NCBI GenBank assembly: GCA_008931825.1 | Contig: QXVZ01024819.1 | Coordinates: 33,861 to 97,860, forward strand | DNA from: Phallusia fumigata | Taxonomy: Eukaryota > Chordata > Ascidiacea > Phlebobranchia > Ascidiidae | Direction of reading: 5' to 3' | Length of the DNA stretch: 64,000 nucleotides | Shown: positions 1-10,634 of the stretch, in pieces | How the letters are laid out: each line of letters begins with the position of its first letter | How positions within the stretch are numbered: the stretch's first letter is position 1 | Program-made: the position numbers and the translations under genes | Notes under the pieces: model-generated | Told to the model about the DNA's origin: nothing | Seen by the model: the letters and a program-made list of their open reading frames with translations, nothing else | The model's database searches: none

Positions 1-187
1 TTTACCTTTTTTAATGAGTTACACTACATGTCCCAATCTCTCCATAAGGTCAAAATTCAATTAGTAAAATACGCACATGACTAAATGTTGCAGTTTTAAA
101 CCATTTCAAATTTATGACCAAAAAATGTATTTATATGTATATTTCTATGTTCATGTTGTACATCCTTATAAATTGAGTTCTACTCAC

Positions 188-2889
188 ACAGTATGGTGGA
201 CCAAAGACGAGCATAAAAGGCAGACAACCGATCCACAAAATAGGGTTATAGCATTCATGACACTTCTGACTAAAGTTTGTGATGCAGAAGTTTGAGCCAT
301 CAGCACTGTATGATCCAGATATGTGAGCAAATCTTGTCTTGTACCAAGCTTTTAGTGCAGGTCCAAGATCAATCTAGTAATACGTGTTCAACTGCAGTTT
401 AATAATGACCAAGTTTCTATTATTTTGCAAACTCAATCAGAAGCTGCTGTCAAATTCACCTGCTTAGGTCATTGGTTTTCAGTAAATCATTAGATAAAAA
501 CAACACATAAATATAAAAAATTAAACTTTTTCTCCAAAATACCACTTTGACAACAGAGCAACTTAACATTGTGTAAAAACAGGTCATAAATAGCTTTGAC
601 TTTACAAACATTAAATTCATTTGATAAACTATATATTGGACTAATCTATATGCACATTGCTTATAAACTCTACACAATTACAAGGCACTTCACCTCCAGA
701 GCAAAGTTTTTGTCCCTTGCCAACAGTTGCTCACATTGGTCAAGCTTTTCCCTGAGTTGTTGTTGAATAAATGGGTGTGTGTTGTTGAGAAATATAACAA
801 AGTTTCCTGACAAAAAAATATAATCTTGGTTCGGACAATTATTATGACCTTAGTTTGTAATAAACATACACACTGATATGTTAAAAACCAAAAAATGTAC
901 ATTAAATATTGTTCTCTCAGTTTGCCAATGAATATCAGTTTTGCCAATGCACTTCAAAAACATTACTATGGCTTAAACCGAACTGATGTTTCTAAGTTGT
1001 CGTGAAAATACAACGGAGGAATAAAAAAGGTTCAATGAATCAACTAGTTTCGGAATATGGCTATTATAGGGTACTTTTGCGTGTTAAAAATGTGCTGACC
1101 AAACAAAAACCCTGAAAGCCATGTATCATAAATAAAGACATTTTCTATGCAAACGAAAAACAAAAAGTTTGACCCAGCGCTGAGCATTCAACCCTTGACA
1201 TCGAAACCAGCTAATATATTTTGGCCAATCACTGCTGTAAGCATTTCAGCATCATCATTATGATGATGCTACATTTTATGACATCTGACTAATCAATTAT
1301 TTCTAGTAGCCCAAGGATCTGACCAATACAATTGGGACTATATCCTTGTAACTTAACTATGTTAATGGGTTGAAATTAGCGAACACTTCAATCTCCTTAC
1401 CACGTGTGATGTATCTGGTGTTGCCTGACTTTTTTTCTTTTTTCAGTGTAACTTGTAAAAAGGTTGGTTGGGTGAGTAGTCGATGCTTTACCATGGCAAA
1501 TTCTGACGGGTCATCCATTTTTAGTTCCCTAAAAAGATAAGTCAATTCTGGTACGAAATTTAACATTTTATTGTGTAGCAACATGATAAACAAAGAAAAG
1601 TGAAAGTGATGGTCATAAATTCTATGTGAAATTTACTGTTAGACGGTTTATATCAGTGGTTCCCAACCAGGGAGGAATTCCTATTGTTCCCAGGATATTT
1701 ACGAGTTAAGGTTGTGGTTTCCAACCTTTCTTGATGCATTTTCCCCTTTGCTTATTGTGATATAAAGTAATATTAAAAGGTTTGATACCACTGATTTACT
1801 TAAAAAAGAAATATTACACTTTACATAAAAAACCTGATTATAAAGTGGAAATTCCTCCCCTTCACACATAAAATTTATTTTCAGGTTGGGAACCACTGGG
1901 TTAAGGGAATTTCCACTTTATAGTTTTTACAGTTTAGAAAGTTTTTCTTATAAGTTTAGATTTACTTTTTAGGTAAACCAGTGGTTCCAAACATTTCATT
2001 ATCACTTTATACCACTCATTGTCATAGGGAAGGAATGTAAAATTTCAAAATGAGCAAAAGTGGAATAAATTGAAAAAGGTTGGGAATCACTGGTTTACAA
2101 TGTTCGGGCAGTATTGGTTCCTATTTTTCTTTTTATTTCTGTGTTATCACAACTTAGCACATTGTGTTGACACAGATGTGTACAACAACAATAGTCACCG
2201 CATTCCCATGTTCTTGACAAACAATGTCTAACCACAAACAAATAAGGCTTACGCCGTAATTAAATACATGAATGAGAATGGTACAGACTGAAAAGTCCTG
2301 GAATCACATGGCAAATAGTAAAATTCTACAAGGTCACCAAGCCACTATGTACTTCAGCACCTACGCTTGCTAGCAGGCGATATGATTCTCAAGGTTTTAA
2401 GCAAAACAATGTCAAGGAATCTAAAAAAACCAAAATCTTTTAAAATGAAATACAAAATGTGTAAATAAAACATTCTGTGCAAACAAATAAATGGATTTTC
2501 TTTGTCATTGAGATAGACTGAGCCAATAACTATACATCTAACAATACCAATTAACAGATGTATGTGATACACACACCGGTAAATGCTTGTGTGCCTGCCC
2601 TATGGGCCAGAAAATGCGAAACTTGTTCAGATATTTTTACGTCTGTCATTATAGATGATAATAAAGTAATTATATTTCTGATAAAAGGAATTTAAGCTTC
2701 TTACCCTCCATAAGAATCTGCAAACACTTTTCTCTCATGTGCAAACACATTAACCTTCCGAGGGTCATGGTGCAGTTTCCCATCAGGTCCAGCTTGAAAA
2801 TACTGAGGAGTGCATTCCAAAAATCTCTCTAGCAACGTCACCCCAATTTGAATTTGCTCAGAAGCCTGACTACCAGGAGTAACTGACAT
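188..2889 (-). CDS. Downstream tandem paralogue of the 4498-6765 membrane-protein gene, partial at the left edge
   Basis: I do not recognise this family. Four exons chain in phase on the minus strand: 2705-2889, 1401-1528, 694-806 and 188-373, giving 204 residues. All acceptors and donors are GT-AG. The proposed start at 2889 reads MSVTPGSQ; an acceptor-like AG lies just upstream. Exons two and three (128 and 113 nt) have exactly the lengths and phases of exons two and three of the neighbouring gene, and the proteins align throughout. Shared signatures are KVNVFAHERKVF against KVTVFSDQTNIF, and a hydrophobic run ending LVFGPPYC against IVFGIPYL. The last visible exon ends at a GTGAGT donor, so further exons, including the expected cytoplasmic tail, lie outside the window. 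Joining the first exon directly to 4957-5116 of the upstream gene is also in phase, so one fused gene is a weaker alternative. Confidence 0.6.
1654..2092. mobile_element. hAT-like MITE or nested pair, TIR CAGTGGTTCCCAACC
   Basis: The left end at 1654 reads CAGTGGTTCCCAACC and the right end at 2092 reads GGTTGGGAATCACTG. Two further inward copies of the same terminal motif lie at about 1879-1898 and 1979-1994, so the unit looks nested or internally duplicated. The eight bases outside the outer ends are GTTTATAT and GTTTACAA, a weak 6/8 match. It lies in an intron of the partial gene. Confidence 0.5.
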
Positions 2890-4497
2890 AATGACTAGTC
2901 CTGGATTTAACTTCAACAACAAAATTTGGGGAATGTTTAACGGAACAATAAATCCCAAGAATTATCAGTCAAGGAACTGTCTAAACTCCGCACTAATCAT
3001 TTTAAAATTAAATTCAAACATATGAAAAACTATAGGTATTGCTATTACCGTTAACACTGCACCAAAATACGCCCTTGCCCTAAAGTGGAACCAATCGATC
3101 GTCTGAGAATTATGTTCTCATGGACAAACACGCTTCAATGCCAAAAATAATCAAAATACTTTCCCTTCAAAATGCCCTGAAGGGCCAAATCATCAAAAAC
3201 ATTTAAGCGTTTCTCAACGTTGTTTGTGACAAAAAGTCGCGTTGCGTCAAGTCCCGAGTCGTCAATAGAGGTCGTGTTTGTGTCGTCTATTGCAACTATT
3301 TTTCAAGGGAATCGTCGCATATAAACTAAAAATTAATACTGTACCACAAAAATAATTTGTTGTCGATTAACGGTAAACGCAGAGTTGTGCAACCTTTACG
3401 TCATATTATTTCTATCGCCATTAAGATTTGTGACGTCACAACAAGTTCAACCTTGACACTGTTTTGTGGGATCGCTTCTTGACTGATGACAGCGGTTGCC
3501 TTAATTGTTTTCATAAGCAAGTGAAAGTTGTAAACCTTGCAGCACGTTGACTACCCAAGGTATCATTTCCGTGACAAGTTGTATTTATCACAGTAAAGCT
3601 ATTGATGTGGCACTTTTGTTTAATGTTGTCAAATGTCAAGTGGTTATAGTGACTTGCTGATATAAGTTACCAAACTGTGAATCCACACCGAAAGTGTGAC
3701 TCTGGCTCTATATTAGTTAACATATATTAGTCAAAAACCGCTCTTATCTTTAGTTCTCAACTTCTCGCCTCTGTTGGTGTTCTTTGGATTATTCTCGAGC
3801 GCCATCACCTGTCTGTGTCGACTTAATAAATCTTCCGCTTTTTGACCTTGTAAGCGTTTAGAACCGAGAAGAGGTGAAACAATATATTTTGTGTAAGCAC
3901 TTGCGATAAAGAAATTTCTACACACAAAAAAGCAAAGACTGTTTAAGAACGAGCTAGGCATGGTGCTGGGACAGTAGCCTATCGATGTGATTGTGGTATT
4001 TGCGACGAAACTAATGCAAGCTACTTGAAAGAAGTTACCTGAAAAGAAATTTTACGACTAAAACCACCTTGATCTTATGCGATCTTATCCATGCAAGAAG
4101 GTGATCTTATGCGAATCTTTTTGAGCCGTCTTAACGCATACCCTTAGTAGACGCTTGCCCGGTGATTGCCACAAATTTGTGCTAAATAGATGGCGCGCAG
4201 CCTAATGCTCTAGTAACCTTGCGTTGAGTTTTTTACTTTCTCTTCGTATCTTGTCTGCTCGGTGCGTCACACACTTGTTACAACGCTTTTGGTAATTTTA
4301 TTAAACATTGGCGTTTTTATTTTCGCGAGTAATAGGCGTAGCGGCCCAACAACATGGCTTTGCCATAAAGCTCATCAGGCAGTCGGCCTTCACTGTATTT
4401 CCGGTCAAAAATCACTTTTATTTCCGGTCCAAAATCAAGTTTTGTTACAAAAAATAATTCGATAAAAACAGAAAAAAGAAGTAAAACACAACAAAGT
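2890..4497. other. Intergenic region between the tandem paralogues
   Basis: I see no convincing exon in this stretch. It holds the downstream region of the complete paralogue and the presumed promoter of the partial one. A palindromic TGACGTCA (CRE/ATF-type) octamer sits at 3431-3438, about 540 bases upstream of the 2889 start. A short duplicated motif (ATTTCCGGTC) occurs twice near 4397-4430. Open frames here lack coding character. Confidence 0.4.
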
Positions 4498-6765
4498 TTA
4501 AAAACTGACAAGGGAACAACTTTTGACCACGGAATCGTATGAAGGCGGTGATGATAACGATTCGTATGCTGGTGGACTTTCATCAGAAGGATTTGTGTTG
4601 AGTGTTCTTCCAGGCAACAAGATGTCACCATCTAAAATACATTTTTATTAAACATCTAAATCACAAGTTGTGGCAAAATATATTTTTTGTTTCGTGGTGA
4701 TTTTATTTCAGGTTGACGAGTAGCGCTAGGCATCCGGCTCGACAAAAAAAATTCGCGCAGAATTTGCATTTCATAAGAGAAATTAATTACAAACCATTGG
4801 TGTAGGTAATTATACTATGTCCCCTGTCTTGTGTTATGTCAGAGCTCCCCAAACTAGGGGGTCGTTAAGGGTCGCATAAAAATTTTAGAAATCGAAATTA
4901 GGTCGCAGACCAAAAGGTTTGAGAAGCCCTGTGTTGTGTAACTGCATGACAATTACCTGACAAATTAATAGGGTCTCTTCTTTGTTCAGCAAACCGCATG
5001 CATTCCATTATCATTTCCATTCTCGCACTTGCAATGCCCAAGGCTTGGGTTGTGTCCAGTACATCGGCGAATTCCAGCTCCAAATTGACTTTTCTGTATT
5101 TTGCAGCTTTGTATATCTGTAGCCACAATTTCGAAAGATTAAAACAAGAAAGTTTATGTTAGAACCCACAAAGCCAGGTACTAAACTTTTAGTCTGAATG
5201 AAACTACAGATTAATATTTGCGTCTGCGTAGAAGAGTTTCCTTTCACTGCTTTGAACAGTAGTAACCGCAAAGTCCGATTCTCTTAAAGTCACTATTTTT
5301 GATAACGTTATGAGTCAAGTTAACAACTAGAAATTTAAGACATACAGTAACTGACTGGATATTTTCAGCACACAAAAGCGAGTAAAATTTGCAGATACTT
5401 ACTAGGTATGGGATCCCGAACACTATGGCGCACGGGAAGCATCCCCCCAACAACATAGGGTAACTGACGCAATCCTCCTCACTTCTAGACCAGGTGGAAA
5501 ACGTCACCGAAGCTCCTTCAATAAGGTGGATATCGGAGTCACGTGGAAAGAGACTCGTGTGCCATTTGTGAAGTATGTCGGAAACTGAAATCTGGGAAAA
5601 AATAGCATGTTTAAAAAATGATATGTTTTACTCGGTATGGGTTATGCGAACGATATATGCCCGCAGTCAAATTGCTTGCCGTACTACGATTCTAACAGGT
5701 GTTCATATAAGGTGTTTGACAGGGTAATTTCGAAAATAGATTGGTTTGCTGCTAAGGAAACACTAGATCTTGTGGCGGAACTTGAAACCTAATTCTTGTG
5801 TACACACGGCGGGTATAGCTGTCAGGAATTTTTAAAATGTTACACTTCAAAAAAAATATAACACTTTAAATTGAAGTAAAAGATTTGTACCTAGAAATTG
5901 GAAACCTTACCGTCAAACAAAATTTCTTTTTTTCGTGTTGCAGTTTAGCGCATCGACAAAATGCTTCAAGGATTTGTGATCTCAATAGAACGTGTGGAGA
6001 TTTGATAAACACAACGTATTCACCTGCAATGCCAACATTATGATTTAACGTTTGCCAGCATATAGATAACAAAGTTGGGACATCATTTGCGTAAATTAAA
6101 ATATATACCGGGATGGGGATTTATTCAAATATACTAAACTAGCCTGTACAAAGCGAAGCCAAAAAATGACGTAATATGTCACCGGACAACATTGTGTCGT
6201 CACAATGCCCCTTTTCTCACCTCGACTTTTGCAAACTTCCGAGTGCGGGTCGATTTTAGCGATAGAAACGAAGAACACAATTGGTTTTTCGGTGAGCGTT
6301 GTTTTCCAGCGGTCTAATGACGGGTCGTGCTTGTCCAATTTCACATAGCTTCAACAGTACAAACAACATAGTTAGTGATTGATATTTCTGTTTGTAGGCA
6401 AGTTAACCCAATCGAAACCCAACCTAATTTTACACAGAAAAACTTCTCAGTCACTCAATTCATAAATTTTTAGGCTACGTCTTACTTTGATATTTCTATT
6501 AACGTAGGTATGCAAGCATCATTATGTAGCTTTAATAAACATTGTAAAAGTTGTATGTCCTAAAAAAACGTTTTATTTTATGAAAGATAGGTTCAGGAGC
6601 TTTTCATTACCTGGAATAATTGTTGCTAAAAATGTTAGTCTGGTCGCTGAAAACAGTCACTTTGTCGGAATCGTAGTGAAACAGTCCACATTCGTCCTTG
6701 TGGAACATGCTTTCTGGATATGTTGTGTTAAATGTCGATAGTTGTGTCACAATTATTTCGCTCAT
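4498..6765 (-). CDS. Unrecognised membrane protein with C-terminal PPxY motifs, complete
   Basis: Six exons on the minus strand join in phase: 6611-6765, 6221-6348, 5911-6023, 5403-5591, 4957-5116 and 4498-4631. They encode 292 residues from MSEIIVTQL to VKSCSLVSF. The N-terminal 170 residues look globular and match no family I know. Residues 173-198 are hydrophobic and then basic (YPMLLGGC to YKAAKYRK), suggesting one membrane segment or a hairpin with the C terminus cytosolic. Two PPxY motifs, PPAY at 268-271 and PPSY at 277-280, would recruit WW-domain proteins such as NEDD4-type ubiquitin ligases; this is inference from the motif. The gene is followed by a diverged tandem copy. An AG after a pyrimidine tract at about 6809 lies 44 bases upstream of the start, suiting a 5' UTR acceptor. 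I am confident of the exons and have no function to offer. Confidence 0.7.
4840..4931. mobile_element. 92-bp hAT-type MITE with 8-bp target duplication
   Basis: The ends are CAGAGCTCCCCAAACT and the inverted AGGTTTGAGAAGCCCTG. The flanking octamers are TGTTATGT (4832-4839) and TGTTGTGT (4932-4939), a 7/8 match. Eight-base duplications and CAG...CTG ends are typical of the hAT superfamily. The copy lies in the last intron of the 4498-6765 gene and is far too short to encode transposase. Confidence 0.7.
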
Positions 6766-9700
6766 ATTGTTTCAACAGTTTTGCGACAACAAGATTGAAA
6801 AACACAACCTGAAAAATTAAGCAATTTAAAGTTTTTTTAATCTTTGTGGCAAATAGTATGAGGATTTAGGAAGTAACGCAACGTCGTAACAAAACAAAAC
6901 CTATTGTTTTACCGAATGTCGTTCTACACTTGGCGCGTTTTACACTTGTGCTAAACACATAAAGAAAAAAACAAAAAAGTGGTAATCACATGTTAGCGTT
7001 TCTACAAAACCTATCTTCAAAACTTAATTCAGCTGCTTTTCTTTACGGCGGTTCTTTATACCAGAACAATGACCCCACACGTCTATCAACCAGCGAACAG
7101 TAATAACAGTAAAAAATAAAACTTGACCTTAATCTGGACTAGTGGTAAAATATTTTTAAATACCTTCCAGTTGTTAAATGTACTGTGCCGAGAAATTACA
7201 AAAAATTCCTAATTTGCAAGGTTTACTTATCACAACCTTACCATCCTTCGTTAAAACAATGCAACGACTAATCCACATCAAAGCAGAGCGGCTCATATAT
7301 ACATGCGAAAGCAACCGAAACTTTACAGAAGCTCTGAAATTTTTCGTGGTAACTACTGGCAGATTGCTACGGCGTCAAAGCATCAAATTTTCGTACGCAT
7401 GGCCTGACAGTGTCAGTGACCAAGTATAGATGACCCATTTGACGGATTACATCATACGTCGGGTATAGTTCCTGCGCTGTGGTAGTTTTAATTATGCAAA
7501 GTCCAGTAACAAAACAAAAATAGATTTTAGAAAGTTATAGATAGGTTTGTTTTTCCCAAATTCGTTCTATTTTTGTGATACTTTCTGTGTTTAGACACTT
7601 CCGGACGTATATTTATATAACCTCAAATTGGTTTTCTTGGTACAACGCAATTTGCGTTGGGGACTGAAAACTGGTGTTTGTTACATGGACAATTGAAGAC
7701 AAATAATGTAACACTTTTAAAAGAGTTGAAACTACGCAATCTAACCGCAATTTTTAATGTTATTGTAAGCGCAGAACTTGGTTGGCGACGTTTTTGTCTC
7801 AACTCGTTTCAATTAATAAGGTTGTTTGCAGTGATAGACAAACGATACAGAACAAAAAATTTAAAGGCCTTGCTTTTGTTGGGTTGCAACCATATTTTTA
7901 ACGATGGAATGAACATTTTTTATCCACAGAAAAGATCAATATTACTACCGAAAAAGATTACGAGAAAAAATCGTTGGATTTTAATAAGCTACTGGAAACA
8001 GAAAAAAAGTTTCTAAAAAGCTTGAGAGCCCGTTCAACTGTTGATTCAAGGCCGTTTAACTTCAGTCCAGCGCTCTGTTATGTTTACGGGGCGCCACATT
8101 TCATAGCGGGCCCCGCAAGGACATATTCGGTCCTGCTGTCCACGAATGTTTCTGGTGGTCGGTGTTTTTGCATGAAAAAAGGATAAAAATGTCCCCCCAA
8201 AAAACTTTGCGAAAAGTGTTGGATCAACAAAACCCCGGAACAAATCCCCATACAGTACTTCTTTTCCCCATACGGGTGTCCCACGAGGGAAAATATGCTG
8301 TACTGTACGTCAGTAGCGTAAAATGAGTGACGTCACAAGCGTGAAATGCGCCTTCAGTGCGTGATGTTGATTCACGTGGGGGCACAAAACGTGCCAAACA
8401 CTTTGACTCACGTGCAACTGTCCCTTTTTTTACATTTTTCACTTTTGTCCGCGGTTTCTGTTTATTACATTCAAACGTGTCGTTACCACATTTTCATGTT
8501 CGGACTGTTTGCGAAACTTCGAACACCGATGTGTTGTTTGTCACAACAGATAAGCAAAACGCAGCAGTGGCTATATGCCAGCAGCATTTGAAGCTTTGAT
8601 GTCAACGAGTTTCGTTTTACGCAACGCATGACGTCACTCATCGTGCAATCAAAATTGTGATGACTTGACATAAGATTTCTTACACCAACCTCCTGATTTC
8701 CAATTTTCAAAAATGAGTTACAGGGATCAACATATGTCTTTCAAAACAGTTATTCTTTTATTTGAGAAAGGTCCAACTTATATGTTGTTTGTATTTGTTG
8801 TTGTAATGTTCCTTTTTTAATTTAAAGTATTTTGTAACTATACTACTACTGACCATTACGCAACAAAAAATTTTAAATAGAATTTTTAATCCAAACGTCA
8901 CAAAACGTTATCACTGGCATTGTGATTAGACTTTACTCGCGTATTGTATGCCATATGTTCAGCCAGTGTATTTTTAGTAACCGTTTTTTTGTTGTTTGGG
9001 TGATCGTATTTTTGAGTAGAGAATAATATCAAACCTATCATTAAAAAAACGAGCATGATTTCCAGGTGACTTGTTACACGACGGTTGCTTGTTAAAGGTG
9101 GCTGTACACAGGATACGTTTTCGTCCGTTTCGGTCTGTCATCCGCATACGCGCGTAAATTTCTGTACATCGCTTCCGTCGACGTTTGTATACAGGATGCG
9201 AAAACGGACATGACGGACGTTAACGCAAGTCCGTCGCAGGCACTCATCAAGTATTGGTTTATATTTGCACCCAAAAGTCAAGGTTTTATATTTTGTGCCT
9301 TTTTTAACGACTTTCATCGCCCACTTTCGACAAAAGAAATTAGCAAGAACAAAATGTTTGTGCTGGTTGGAGAGAAACCTGCTTTGCAATGGGTGAAGGA
9401 TCCCATGCACTCTGATAAACATACTTTTTTTATGAAATTACTTAAGCTCCGAGAAACATAATGCCTGTGATTGAATTAGAAAGGAGTTTTGGTTTAAAAC
9501 TTCAACGCAGTGCGTAGCTTTTTATTTTGTATTTGTGGTCTAACTAGGCCATATTTGTGCCCATAAATATTAAGCGTATGTAACTTCACGCAAACTTCGG
9601 AAGTAATAGTTATCTGTATCCGGTTTTGTTCGTCTCCATGCTGTGTCATAATCTCACACGCAGCTCCAACGCGCCATTACGAAAAGACACGTGGTCAATT

Positions 9701-10634
9701 TATACGTCACCATCGGAGTTTGGTGCGTTGGAAACTTTGCTAAATGACGACAACCGAAAAACAGCAACGTATGTTTGCGCGCACAGTTCTACGTCTTATA
9801 GTTTCATGTTTCGGCAGTAGCCTACATTAATTTACAAAATTTGGTGCAATAAATCGTTATGCTGTGCAATAACAAAAAAGGAATAAACAAAAGATTTACC
9901 ATTTTTTCTGTTCTTGAGACTAAGTTTTTTAAACCAACGTTTGGTAATTACTAACTAAGGTGACATCAGATTTCATGAATACCTTAGCTATGTTATACTA
10001 CCCTCAAAACTATTCTAATTATTTCACATTGAAAACATTTACAAATTTAGTTTTCTTTGAATTTACCTCATACTTAAAAGAGGACTAACCAAAAAAACAA
10101 AACTAAATATTTTACTCCCTTCTCTGTATTTACCTCAGGTTTTCTGATTCAAAACAGGGCAAATGCAACACAAAACATAACAGTACAACATTTTAGCAGC
10201 ATGAAATTATGGTGTGCCTTTTGTCTTTTTTATCTGCAGGCATGAGTCACAAATTTAGGTAAATGTCATAATGAAGCACTGCAGCTCAACAAAATGACCT
10301 TAAATACTTACTTGTTTTATCACAAAGCCAAAAAATTCCATAGCTAATCAGGTTAAGTTTGCAGCATATATATATGTATACATCAAATAAACACACTTTA
10401 ATTTAACAATTGTCCAAACAACATGGTATAAAAAACATTGCACATATCTGGTTTGTCAAGCACACATTTTCATTAAATCTATGCACATATTTTGGTAATT
10501 TTACAGCAGTTTCTTTTAAAAAAGAAACAATTTTAAAACTTGTGCCCCAACATAAACATATCGCTTAAAGAAAGATTAAACAGTGGCCGATTTATCTGTT
10601 TTAACCGGACAATATTACACACCCAACTGTGATC
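6766..10634. other. Intergenic stretch, no gene recognised
   Basis: I find no open frame with convincing coding character on either strand. Two TGACGTCA octamers (8328-8335, 8629-8636) sit in inverted arms sharing GAGTGACGTCA. A short degenerate repeat, TACACAGGATACG against TATACAGGATGCG, lies at about 9111-9204. The rest is AT-rich unique-looking sequence. The left part presumably holds the promoter of the 6765 gene and the right part the 3' UTR of SEC63. Confidence 0.4.

Noticed and set aside
670-693. Extension of the partial paralogue exon to a stop at 670
   Set aside because: The donor at 693 gives an exon of exactly 113 nt, as in the paralogue, and the next exon (188-373) aligns with the paralogue.
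4317-4631. 104-residue minus-strand frame with a hydrophobic segment
   Set aside because: The real exon here (4498-4631) is read in another frame that continues the upstream exon in phase and ends after the PPxY motifs.
7657-8016. 119-residue open frame
   Set aside because: It starts with TTG, is AT-rich, and has no family resemblance or splice context.
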